Position numbers and translations under genes: made by a program | The notes under the pieces: generated by a model | The model's database searches: none | The model's input: the letters and a program-made list of their open reading frames with translations, nothing else | Told to the model about the DNA's origin: nothing | Origin: Soonwooa sp. | Lineage (GTDB): Bacteria; Bacteroidota; Bacteroidia; Flavobacteriales; Weeksellaceae | Reading direction: 5' to 3' | Length of the DNA: 64,000 bases | Assembly: GCF_030151385.1 (NCBI RefSeq) | Contig: NZ_JASLDS010000049.1 | Coordinates: 82,696-146,695 of the forward strand | In this document: positions 10,651 through 19,166 of the stretch, one piece after another | Layout: each line of letters starts with the position of its first letter | Position numbering within the stretch: the first letter of the stretch is position 1

Positions 10651-10679
10651 AGCAGACCGCCAAGGCGGTCTGCTTTTTT
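10651..10679 (+). terminator. Terminator after third T9SS cargo gene
   Basis: Stem AGCAGACCGCC / GGCGGTCTGCT with an AA apex and a T run. It is the twin of the hairpin at 4338-4367. It also separates the convergent lipoprotein gene that ends at 10701. Confidence 0.85.
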
Positions 10680-10700
10680 ATTTAGGAGCTTGGTTGAGAT

Positions 10701-11759
10701 TTACAATTTCTTCCAAATCATAATGTAGTCGTTTTTGGCGAGGATTTTATACTTTTGAGGTTTTGTGCCAAATGGAAAAACGCGTTGGACTTCCATTGGG
10801 ATTTTAGGATTGCTAAATGCAATCTCCATAAGATTGTTGCTTTTGTCGTACTGGTAGCTTGCTAAATAATCTGCTTGTGATAACGTGCCACACCAACCTG
10901 TAGCAGAACCTTCAACTTGATAGCGCACATTAAGCTTAGCATTTGGTAAAAATATAAATCGGCTATTGCGACTTTCGGCGATAGGGTTGTAATATGGTAG
11001 ATAATTCCATGCTTGACCGTACATCATTTTTTGAGCATCCTCTGAATATTTAGAAAGGTCATCGTGTTCTCTTATTTGTCGATTAAGAATTTGATAGTCT
11101 TTAAAATTAATGATGGTCCAAAAATCGGAATAATATTCTGAATCTTTTGTTGTCAAATCACTTTGGTTGATACCAATTTCTTTGATGATGTTGTCAAACT
11201 TCTTTTGTCGTTCTGCAAGATCATAAGTTGGATTTATTTTGGTTTGGTCTGATGTTATTTCTTTAATGAATTTAAGTTTCAAAATTTTATCATTGTTGTC
11301 AGTAATATCAAAAGTTTGTTCTACACTGATTTGATTTGGATTGGCATTTGCTGAAAGTTGCAGATGGTTATTTTCAATTTTCCAAGTTCCAGTAACTGGC
11401 GTGTAACGTGCTTGGTTTGTGTTAATTTGAAATTGCTGCATAGAGAATTGCTTATCTGTTTGTAGATTCAACTTTGTATAGATATCACCTCTAAGGAGAT
11501 AATAACTTTCTAAAGAATCGCCTCTTATTATATTTTCCTGATTCGTTTTCCAATCCTTTTCGATATGGAATGTATTGTCGGTTTGCAATTGTCCATAGAG
11601 TATCCACGTACCGACAAGTTTGTCGGGATTTATTTCTTTTTGTTGTGGCGTTGGCTTGGCTTGATTTTCAGTTTTGTTTTCAGTTTTTTTGCTGCATGAT
11701 AAAACTATTCCCAATAGTAGGACAAAAAGTAGAACTCGGAAAAGTATCTTGAGTTTCAT
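10701..11759 (-). CDS. Hypothetical lipoprotein with lipocalin-like domain
   Basis: A 352-residue protein with a lipoprotein signal peptide: hydrophobic residues 7-20, then a lipobox-like IVLSC with Cys22. A lysine- and glutamine-rich linker leads to a KLVGTWILYGQL segment near residue 48, which resembles the opening of lipocalin-like domains of Bacteroidota. The C-terminal half has no domain I recognise. It stands alone, convergent with the T9SS cluster. Envelope localisation is well supported; function is unknown. Confidence 0.7.
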   Translation of the reverse strand: MKLKILFRVLLFVLLLGIVLSCSKKTENKTENQAKPTPQQKEINPDKLVGTWILYGQLQTDNTFHIEKDWKTNQENIIRGDSLESYYLLRGDIYTKLNLQTDKQFSMQQFQINTNQARYTPVTGTWKIENNHLQLSANANPNQISVEQTFDITDNNDKILKLKFIKEITSDQTKINPTYDLAERQKKFDNIIKEIGINQSDLTTKDSEYYSDFWTIINFKDYQILNRQIREHDDLSKYSEDAQKMMYGQAWNYLPYYNPIAESRNSRFIFLPNAKLNVRYQVEGSATGWCGTLSQADYLASYQYDKSNNLMEIAFSNPKIPMEVQRVFPFGTKPQKYKILAKNDYIMIWKKL

Positions 11760-12210
11760 ATTGTTATTTTTTCATCGAATTAAATATAAGCATTTCTGTC
11801 TTTTCGCTGGATTAAAATATTTCTTGGAGGATGTAACAAAAAGGCATCTTCAAGCGTCTTATTATTTTACGACTGACGAATTTTGAATTATGATTTGGTA
11901 TTGTGATTCAGTTTTGTTGGTCGCTGAGCGGAATCGAAGTGCCTTTTTTGGATTTTGATTTCGACGCCGCTCAATGACTATTGCATAGTCGCGTGAGCGA
12001 TGCTAGCGGATATCCTTTTGGGGTGGCGCGAGGCGGCGGAGCGTAGCGGAGCCGTCCGATCGGCACACTAAAAGATAGCAGCGGACGTAGCGACCCGCTT
12101 GTTGGCGGAGGAGAAACCTGATAGGTTTTGGAAAACCTATGAGGTTTTGTAAGGCGAACAACGGGACACGCCAAAAAAAATAAGTAACTTTACATAAGCT
12201 AAATAAAAGT
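11760..12210. other. Intergenic region with a family C repeat, 451 bp
   Basis: Both flanking genes read outward, so this gap holds two promoters. A TCGAAGTG-type fragment is at ~11925-11960 and a complete family C hairpin element at 11991-12172. TAACTTTA at 12185-12192 differs by one base from the Bacteroidota -7 box and may belong to the peptidase gene at 12211. Confidence 0.55.
11991..12172 (+). repeat. Intergenic repeat, family C, copy 1
   Basis: The left end reads GCGTGAGCGATGCTAGCGG then ATATCCTTTT; the inner right arm is TAAAAGATAGCAGCGG followed by TAGCGACCCG, and the far end is GGGACACGCC. ATCCTTTT and AAAAGAT form the inner stem. The apex is the shared 30-bp GC-rich module (12030-12059). 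The far 3' part contains a small AACCTGATAGGTTTT hairpin. Similar ends occur in the copy at 42111-42257. Confidence 0.75.
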
Positions 12211-15126
12211 ATGAAGAAATTAATTACTACCGTTTCAATTCTATTAATGATGACAGCAGTTAATGCACAAAAATACGAACTTCAGCACCTTACGGATCCT
12301 AGCGGATATCAGTATGACAGCGTGAAGAATGACGCCAACGGCGTGCGAATCTATACCCTAAAAAATGGCTTGAAGGTTTATCTTGCGAGAAACGAAGATG
12401 CACCACGTATCCAAACTTACATTCCTGTAAGAACGGGCTCTAACCAAGATCCTGCGGACAACACAGGTCTTGCGCATTATTTGGAGCACATGGTTTTCAA
12501 AGGGACTTCCAAGTTGGGGACGCAAGATTGGGTAAAGGAAAAAGCTTTGCTACAGCAGATTTCGGACCTTTATGAGCAACACAAGGCTGAGAAAGATCCA
12601 GAGAAAAAGAAAGCGCTTTACAAGAAAATCGATGAGGTTTCGCAAGAAGCTTCAAAGTATGCCATTGCCAACGAGTATGACAAAGCGATTTCGTCTTTGG
12701 GAGCGACTGGTACCAATGCACACACTTGGCTAGACGAAACGGTTTATAAAAATAATATTCCGTCTAACGAATTAGAAAAGTGGTTGAAAGTTGAAAAAGA
12801 GCGTTTCTCAGAATTGGTGTTGAGATTATTTCACACCGAGTTGGAGGCCGTTTATGAAGAATACAACCGTGCACAAGATAACGATGGTCGTTTGGTTAAC
12901 TATGAGTTAATGGACGCTTTGTTTCCAAAACATCCTAACGGACAACAAACAACAATTGGTACATCAGAACACTTGAAGAATCCATCTATGGAGGCTATTC
13001 ACAAGTATTTTGATACTTATTATGTGCCTAATAATATGGCGGTTGTTTTGGTTGGAGATATCGATTATGACAAAACGATTAAGTTGGTCGATCAATATTT
13101 TGGAAGTTTCAAATACAAAGAGCTTCCGAAAAAGCAATTGCCAGTAGAAGCGCCAATGACTTCGGTGGTTTCTAGAACTGTGAAAAGTCCATCTACGCCA
13201 CGTTTAACAATGGCTTGGAGAACGGATTCTTACGGTACTAAAGAAGCGCGTCTTGCTGATATGGTTGCCAATATCTTGAGTAACAATGGTGAGGCTGGAC
13301 TTATCGACCTTAACATCAATCAACAACAAAAAGCTTTGGGAGCTTATGCTTATGCATCGCCTTTCAAATATTATGGAAATATGACCATGGCGATTGTTCC
13401 GAAAGAAGGACAATCTATGGAAGATGCTAAAAAACTATTGTTGAATCAAATCGACTTGGTTAAAAAAGGAGATTTCCCAGATTGGATGTTGCCAGCGATT
13501 ATCAATGATATGAAGGTTCAGCGTCTTAAAGGTTGGGAGACTGCGGATGGTCTTGCAACAACACTTTACAATGCTTACATCAAAAATGTAAATTGGGAAG
13601 ATGAACTAAACGACATCAACGAGTACGAAAAAATTACTAAAGCTGATGTTGTTAAATTCGCAAACGACTTCTTCAAAGACAACTACGCAATTGTCTATAA
13701 AGAAAAAGGTGTTAATGATAAATTGGTTCGTGTTGAGAATCCAGGTATTACACCAATTAAACTAAATAGAGATGCGCAATCGCCTTTCCTAAAAGATATT
13801 CTTAACTCAAAAGTAGCTGATATTGCACCAGTATTTATTGACTATCAAACTGCGATAAAAACTGACAAAATTAAAGACAAGAAAATCAGCTTTGTTGATA
13901 ACAAATACAATGAAGTTGCGCAAGTTAGTTATGTCTATCCAATGGGATCGGATAATGACAAAGAAATGTCTTTAGCAGTTTCGGTTTTACAGTATTTAGG
14001 AACTTCGAAATATACACCTGAGCAGTTAAAAGGTGAGTTCTATAAGTTGGGAATTGCTAACAGTTTCAGAACTGGGAATGACCAAATTATCATTACGTTG
14101 ACAGGTCTAGAAAGCAACATGAAAAAAGGTGTTGAACTTCTTAATCATTGGATTTCTGATGTTAAGCCAGACCAAGCTATCTATGACCAAACGGTTAAAA
14201 CAATTCTTGAAGGTCGCGAAGTGGCGAAAAAGGACAAAACAAGAATTATGTCTGCTCTTAGCAACTACGCGAAATACGGAAAAGAAAGCCGTTTCAGCGA
14301 TGTTATTTCTAAGCAGAATTTAGAAAGTATCAAAGTTGCTGATTTGATGTCAAAAATCAAAAACCTTAACAAGTATCCTTACGAAGTTTTCTTGTACGGA
14401 AAAGACGAAAAGTCTTTGAAAAATGGTGTTAAACCTTTCATCCAAATGGCAAGCTTAACCGCGCCAAAAGCTAAAGAATATCCAGAGCCAGCAACAGCAG
14501 GTCACGTATACTTTACCAATTACGATATGGTACAAACCGAAATGTCAAAAATTGGAAAGGGAAGTGATGTTAACACAAAAGACTTCGGAAAAATCAATGT
14601 ATTTAACGAATATTTTGGACGTGGATTGTCATCAATTGTTTTCCAAGAGATTCGAGAAAGTAAGTCTTTGGCGTATTCTGCTTACGTTTCTTACTCGCCA
14701 AGTAACTTGTTGAATCACCCGAATTATGTGACGACTTACATCGGGACACAGGCTAACAAATTGCCACAAGCAGTTAGTGCGATGAATGATTTGATGGCGG
14801 ATTTCCCACAAATTCCGGCACAGTTCGAGAATGCAAAAGGGTCAGCGCTTAAGCAGATTGCATCTAACAGAATCAACAGAACCAACATTTATTTCAACCA
14901 ATTGGCGTTGGCGAAGTTGGGAATTAACTACGACATCAGAAAAGACACGTACGCAGAAATTCAGTCGTTGACTTTACCGCAATTGACTAATTTCTACAAC
15001 GGTGAAATCAAACCATTGAAATATAACACCGCAATCATCGGGAAAAAGGAAAACCTAAATATGGACGCTATCAACAAGATGGGCGACTTCAAAGAGGTAA
15101 CTTTGGAAGAGATTTTCGGTTACTAA
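12211..15126 (+). CDS. M16 family zinc metallopeptidase (insulinase/pitrilysin)
   Basis: A 971-residue protein with a signal peptide (residues 1-19, ending NAQ), so probably periplasmic. The inverted zinc motif HYLEH is at His89-Glu92-His93, with LEAVYEEYN near residue 215 supplying the third ligand. The length fits the four-domain M16 arrangement: active N-terminal half, inactive C-terminal half (TSKYTPEQLKGEFY, later FGRGLSSIVFQEIRES). It would degrade oligopeptides. It is flanked by repeat elements on both sides and appears to be monocistronic. Confidence 0.92.
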   Translation: MKKLITTVSILLMMTAVNAQKYELQHLTDPSGYQYDSVKNDANGVRIYTLKNGLKVYLARNEDAPRIQTYIPVRTGSNQDPADNTGLAHYLEHMVFKGTSKLGTQDWVKEKALLQQISDLYEQHKAEKDPEKKKALYKKIDEVSQEASKYAIANEYDKAISSLGATGTNAHTWLDETVYKNNIPSNELEKWLKVEKERFSELVLRLFHTELEAVYEEYNRAQDNDGRLVNYELMDALFPKHPNGQQTTIGTSEHLKNPSMEAIHKYFDTYYVPNNMAVVLVGDIDYDKTIKLVDQYFGSFKYKELPKKQLPVEAPMTSVVSRTVKSPSTPRLTMAWRTDSYGTKEARLADMVANILSNNGEAGLIDLNINQQQKALGAYAYASPFKYYGNMTMAIVPKEGQSMEDAKKLLLNQIDLVKKGDFPDWMLPAIINDMKVQRLKGWETADGLATTLYNAYIKNVNWEDELNDINEYEKITKADVVKFANDFFKDNYAIVYKEKGVNDKLVRVENPGITPIKLNRDAQSPFLKDILNSKVADIAPVFIDYQTAIKTDKIKDKKISFVDNKYNEVAQVSYVYPMGSDNDKEMSLAVSVLQYLGTSKYTPEQLKGEFYKLGIANSFRTGNDQIIITLTGLESNMKKGVELLNHWISDVKPDQAIYDQTVKTILEGREVAKKDKTRIMSALSNYAKYGKESRFSDVISKQNLESIKVADLMSKIKNLNKYPYEVFLYGKDEKSLKNGVKPFIQMASLTAPKAKEYPEPATAGHVYFTNYDMVQTEMSKIGKGSDVNTKDFGKINVFNEYFGRGLSSIVFQEIRESKSLAYSAYVSYSPSNLLNHPNYVTTYIGTQANKLPQAVSAMNDLMADFPQIPAQFENAKGSALKQIASNRINRTNIYFNQLALAKLGINYDIRKDTYAEIQSLTLPQLTNFYNGEIKPLKYNTAIIGKKENLNMDAINKMGDFKEVTLEEIFGY

Positions 15127-15467
15127 TTTTATTTTGGTATTTTAACTACAGCGACTTCTATTCGGTTAGGAGTCGCTTTTTTTTTATGGCGTGCCCTTTT
15201 ACGCTCACTTGGTTCGACGCTCCGCGTCGCCCACGTTCGCGCTTCAGGTCGGTCTGCGCGCAGTCGCTGTGATGCTCGGACGGCTCCGCTGCGCTCCGCC
15301 GCCTCACATCACGAGCTCCAACAATGCGCTTCGCCCTCACGCAAAGTCGTGATAATTAGGAAGATTCTCAATTTGATTGAAATTTACTTAAAATCAATAA
15401 AAGTTAAATTATTAGTAAAAATAAAAGAAATTTGTTTTAAATTCGTTTTCCTAAAAAGTGAAATTGT
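15127..15467. other. Intergenic region with a family B repeat, 341 bp
   Basis: Holds the family B element at 15188-15344 and then ~120 bp of AT-rich sequence that must contain the promoter of the DUF5723 gene. No clear terminator follows the peptidase gene; the repeat itself may serve. Confidence 0.5.
15188..15344 (+). repeat. Intergenic repeat, family B, copy 1
   Basis: The inner arms GGTCTGCGCGCAGTCGCTGT-GATG and CATC-ACGAGCTCCAACAATGC match those of the copy at 57115-57220 with few changes. They enclose the 30-bp GC-rich module in reverse orientation (15276-15305). The outer ends (GGCGTGCCC and CCCTCACGCAA) look like family C ends, so this copy may be a hybrid. Confidence 0.75.
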
Positions 15468-16919
15468 GTGCGAGTGGAAAAACGGATTTTCTTAAAACTG
15501 TTTTTAGTAGGATGTACGTTGGCTTTGCAAAAAGTTGAGGCACAACAAAACATAATGTTTTCTAACGATCTTTATAGTGGAGTCAGTTCGAGTTCACTTT
15601 CGCCGACACAAACTTATATCAATCCAAATCCGTGGGACATTCAGATTTTTTCCGAAGATGTCAATGTCTATAACGATTATGGCTATGTTTCAAAACAAAG
15701 TCTATTAGGTCTTACCAAAGGAAAAATAATTGCAGCAGAGCCTAAAAAAGGAATTACAGGTGCTAATCAAGCCAATGTTTTCGATTACTATAACAAGGAT
15801 TTGGCGAATCTGTATTTTAGCTCAGATATTATGGGACCCTCATTTTCTTTTAAATCAAAAATAGGCGATACAGATTTTAATGTTGGTCTTTTTACGAGGT
15901 TGAGAACCCAAACTACCATAACGGATTTAGATAACTATTTTAGATTTCAAGATCAAGATGTATCTCGACCGATAGAATATGCTGTAAGTCCTTTCAAAAC
16001 CAGTTTTATGAATTGGGGTGAATTAGGACTTAATTTTGCAACACAAGTTTTTCGTCAGTCAGACTACAAATGGGTTTTGGGTATCAACTTAAAATATGAA
16101 ATGGGTTTTGATGCTTTCAATCTTCAGAATAACAAAGAATTACACCTAAGCACAGAAGTTAATGCGGAAGGTAACGACCAGACAACCGCAACTTCTTATG
16201 ATCTTGCAGGGAGTTATGCCACCAATTATAATTTTGATAAGAAAAAATATGACTTCAAGCAGCAAGGTAGCGGTGTCGGCTTAGATTTTGGCTTAAGTTT
16301 TATCAATCAATATCCTGATTCCGAGCACTATGATTTTAAGTTTGATTTCAATATATTGGATGTTGGTTATGTCAAATTTAATGGAGAAAATCACTCTTTT
16401 GTTGGTGATACAAAAGTTTTGTTAGATGATAATCCGACTTTTGATGATACCAAATTTGAGTCTGTTAAGCAGTATTTAGGTTTGTTGAGCTCTGAAGTTT
16501 ATGGCGACCCAAATAAATCCCACATTTCTGATGGTTTCAAAATTGGTTTGCCAACAAGCATTCATTTAGCTTTGAGCAAAAATATTGTCGATAATCAATA
16601 TTTAAGTTTTAATTGGATACAGCGAATGCCAATTTTTGAAAATAGCCTTAAACGTATTAACGCTCTTTCGGCCACCTATTCAATTCAGAAACGTACAATA
16701 GCTTATGGCTTTTCAAGCGCTTTGTATGATTATCGTAATCTGCAGTTTGGAGCTTATTTGCGACTTGGACCACTTATTTTGGGAAGTGAGAATATGTTTC
16801 CATTTTTATTCAAGCACGAAAAATTGCATGCTGCTAACTTTTTTATAGGATTAAAACTTTATCCATTTTGGGATAGTGAGTTCAAGCGTCATCGCCGCGA
16901 AAAATGTAATTGTGATTAG
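15468..16919 (+). CDS. DUF5723 family outer-membrane protein
   Basis: A 483-residue protein with a signal peptide (LKLFLVGCTLAL, cleavage near VEAQ). The alternating aromatic and polar pattern and the C-terminal LYPFWDSEF region fit a beta-barrel of the DUF5723 type (NPNPWDIQIFS near residue 48). No ATG is available: GTG at 15468 or GTG at 15474 must be used. The gene overlaps the convergent GNAT gene by 4 bp at the stop codons. The role is unknown; DUF5723 proteins occur in Bacteroidota with T9SS. Confidence 0.75.
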   Translation: MRVEKRIFLKLFLVGCTLALQKVEAQQNIMFSNDLYSGVSSSSLSPTQTYINPNPWDIQIFSEDVNVYNDYGYVSKQSLLGLTKGKIIAAEPKKGITGANQANVFDYYNKDLANLYFSSDIMGPSFSFKSKIGDTDFNVGLFTRLRTQTTITDLDNYFRFQDQDVSRPIEYAVSPFKTSFMNWGELGLNFATQVFRQSDYKWVLGINLKYEMGFDAFNLQNNKELHLSTEVNAEGNDQTTATSYDLAGSYATNYNFDKKKYDFKQQGSGVGLDFGLSFINQYPDSEHYDFKFDFNILDVGYVKFNGENHSFVGDTKVLLDDNPTFDDTKFESVKQYLGLLSSEVYGDPNKSHISDGFKIGLPTSIHLALSKNIVDNQYLSFNWIQRMPIFENSLKRINALSATYSIQKRTIAYGFSSALYDYRNLQFGAYLRLGPLILGSENMFPFLFKHEKLHAANFFIGLKLYPFWDSEFKRHRREKCNCD

Positions 16920-17998
16920 GTAAAACTGAAATCGCCATCACCGTCTGCGAATTCATATCGGAAATCACTGCCAAGTTCTTGTCTCAGCGTTTTCGTAATA
17001 AGATAATTTCTTTTGAAATATCGCTTATACAAAGCTTTTACCGAATTCCCTTTTGCTAATTCGTTATTAAGTTGATCGTCATAGATTGTCATCATTTTCA
17101 CTTTGTAACTTTTGATAATTGCCGGAAGTGAAATTGCAACTTTCGAAATATCATCCGCAAAATAATAAAGAACTTTAAGATGCGAATTTCGAATAGAACA
17201 TAAAAAGCAAGTTGTCAAAATTCCATTTTCATAAAGCTTTACCCAAAACATTTGATAAGATTTGGAAAAAGATGAAAATAAATAATTTGGCTGTTCTTTT
17301 TGGGTTGACAACCAAGGGTATCTAAGAATCCACTCGAACTCTCGTGAGCTTCTGTATAAAGGATTCTTGATTTGTTTATCAATGAAATTTTGCAAATCTT
17401 TATCCCAATCAGATGTAACTGAGTAACTCAATTTTGATGATTTAGAAAGATAGGGAATTACAGGGTTTATTAACTTATCAAATCTTAAAATCCATTTTTT
17501 ATTTCGATTAAAAACTTCTTTTTTAGCAGGTAGAATTTCTGCAAGATTGGATTTAAAATAATATCGAACAGCTTGTTTTGGAGCGAGGTCGTCAAAAAGT
17601 CCTATTTTTTTATAAAGTCCATGCGCACTATCTGTGAATTCGGTGATCATCATTCTTCCATTGTAAGCTGCTTCGGCGGCATACAAAAGTTTTTGCGCAA
17701 TCTGTTTGCCTCGATGCTTTTCGCTGACGTACAAAGTCGAAAACCATCCGAAATGAAAAACTTCGCCGTTTGGTTTTGCGATGTCGTCTGGCAAAATCCC
17801 AAGATAACCTGTTAGTTCTTCGCCTTCATAAGCCAAAAATAACAGAATGTCATCATCCGTCGCACGAGGATTTGCGATGTGCGAGATTTCGCGAAGTTCA
17901 GAAATTGGCGCAAACTCAAACTTCCCAAAGGCTTCTGATGTTGTAAATCCTTTAAGTTGTTTCTTGTTGAGTCCGACAATTTCTATCACAGTTTTCAA
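16916..17998 (-). CDS. GNAT family N-acetyltransferase
   Basis: A 360-residue protein. Residues ~35-150 form the GNAT fold, with STLYVSEKHRGKQIAQKLL as the acetyl-CoA binding motif A (R96-G97-K98-Q99-I100-A101). Residues ~170-355 form a second, GNAT-like domain without a clear acetyl-CoA motif, as in two-domain GNAT proteins. The substrate is unknown. The stop codons of this gene and the DUF5723 gene overlap. The polysaccharide deacetylase gene upstream ends 70 bp before its start on the same strand, so a shared transcript is possible. Confidence 0.8.
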   Translation of the reverse strand: MKTVIEIVGLNKKQLKGFTTSEAFGKFEFAPISELREISHIANPRATDDDILLFLAYEGEELTGYLGILPDDIAKPNGEVFHFGWFSTLYVSEKHRGKQIAQKLLYAAEAAYNGRMMITEFTDSAHGLYKKIGLFDDLAPKQAVRYYFKSNLAEILPAKKEVFNRNKKWILRFDKLINPVIPYLSKSSKLSYSVTSDWDKDLQNFIDKQIKNPLYRSSREFEWILRYPWLSTQKEQPNYLFSSFSKSYQMFWVKLYENGILTTCFLCSIRNSHLKVLYYFADDISKVAISLPAIIKSYKVKMMTIYDDQLNNELAKGNSVKALYKRYFKRNYLITKTLRQELGSDFRYEFADGDGDFSFT

Positions 17999-18068
17999 TT
18001 TTAAACAAATATAACAAACTTGATTTTTAAAACGAAACTAAAAATCGGAAAAGGCTGATGCTTTCTGA

Positions 18069-19100
18069 TTAAATTCGGTGTTTGTTGAATAATTTTAGCA
18101 AGTTGAAATACACGATTTCATTTTTGATAACTTGCTTCGCAGAATAATTGTCGACTTCCAGCGGAATTCTTTGCAAGTTTTTGAAGCGCGAATCAAGTTT
18201 GAGTCCAGCAGCTCCAAATGCATATTGAAGTTGGGGATTGGCTTTTGATAGCTTTTCAAAGAATTCATTTTTGATCCCAAAATCGGTGAATGGAAAAGCA
18301 AACGAATCACTATTCAATCCTAAATTTTCTAGAAAATCCAAAGCTTTTTGAGTGTTGTCAAGTTGTGCATCAAGACTTAATTCATGATACAAAGGATGAT
18401 CCCAACCGTGCGCCGAAATCCCAAAGCCATCCTGTTTTAATTTTAATAATTCGTCGGTTGTGAGATAAACTTTATTTTGCGCTAAATAAGTTTTAAAATC
18501 GATGTTCAAAAAAGTGGCAAGTTCATCCAAAAGATGTTGATTTTCAAATTTAATAGAAAGAAGAATTTCTTTAAGATTCGATAAGCCAGGATGTAATTTT
18601 AAATTTTTAAAACCTAAAACTTGTTGTTGGAAATCTTTATCATCTGCAATTTCAGAAATTAAAAGACTGGCTTTACAGCGCCACATGAGATCTTTATTAT
18701 CAATAAATTTTGGATTGATAAAGTTGGTTGCGTAGATGCCTTTTTGTTTTAAAATAGGAGCGATTACATCATAAAAATCGCTGTAACCATCGTCAAAAGT
18801 TAATAGTAATTTTGGTTTTCCGGTTTTGTTTTTAGTATTCTTTCTTTCTAAAAATGTGTTCCAATCAATAAAGTCAAAATCCTTGGAAAGCTCGTCCAAA
18901 TCTTTAACAAATGCCTTCGAACTTCGATATGGGAAAAGATGTTGAGCATGTTTTAGTTTTTCATCACTTACGCTGTGGTAGACGATAACAACATCTCGGT
19001 AGGGAAGATACTTTGCAAGTTTCTTTAACGAAAAAGAATTAAGTAAAGTTGATGCCGATTTGTAAAAGATAGATTTTGCGCTCACTATAAAAAAAAACAT
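18069..19100 (-). CDS. Polysaccharide deacetylase (NodB-like) family protein
   Basis: A 343-residue protein. TFDDGYSD at residues 101-108 is NodB motif 1 with the metal-binding aspartates, and SAHGWDHP near residue 225 supplies the histidine of motif 2. Such enzymes remove acetyl groups from cell-surface glycans. No clean signal peptide is seen, only a weakly hydrophobic N-terminus. The ATG at 19100 sits inside the terminator hairpin of the S46 gene upstream; GTG at 19085 (338 residues) is an alternative start. Confidence 0.83.
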   Translation of the reverse strand: MFFFIVSAKSIFYKSASTLLNSFSLKKLAKYLPYRDVVIVYHSVSDEKLKHAQHLFPYRSSKAFVKDLDELSKDFDFIDWNTFLERKNTKNKTGKPKLLLTFDDGYSDFYDVIAPILKQKGIYATNFINPKFIDNKDLMWRCKASLLISEIADDKDFQQQVLGFKNLKLHPGLSNLKEILLSIKFENQHLLDELATFLNIDFKTYLAQNKVYLTTDELLKLKQDGFGISAHGWDHPLYHELSLDAQLDNTQKALDFLENLGLNSDSFAFPFTDFGIKNEFFEKLSKANPQLQYAFGAAGLKLDSRFKNLQRIPLEVDNYSAKQVIKNEIVYFNLLKLFNKHRI

Positions 19101-19126
19101 TGTCAGAGCTTTCGCCCTGACAATGT
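19089..19126 (-). terminator. Terminator after S46 peptidase gene
   Basis: On the minus strand an 11-bp stem (AACATTGTCAG / CTGACAATGTT) with a 10-nt loop is followed by nine T. The stem's 3' edge contains the ATG assigned to the polysaccharide deacetylase. Confidence 0.8.
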
Positions 19127-19166
19127 TAAGAAAATATTATTTAATACTTGTAAGGTATTTCAAAAA

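Noticed and set aside
15205..15245. tRNA-like GGTTCGAC segment
   Set aside because: No acceptor stem or anticodon arm can be built around it; it belongs to a family B repeat.
15158..15340. 60-residue minus-strand frame downstream of the M16 peptidase
   Set aside because: It is entirely within the family B element at 15188-15344; the arginine- and alanine-rich product reflects the GC-rich repeat.
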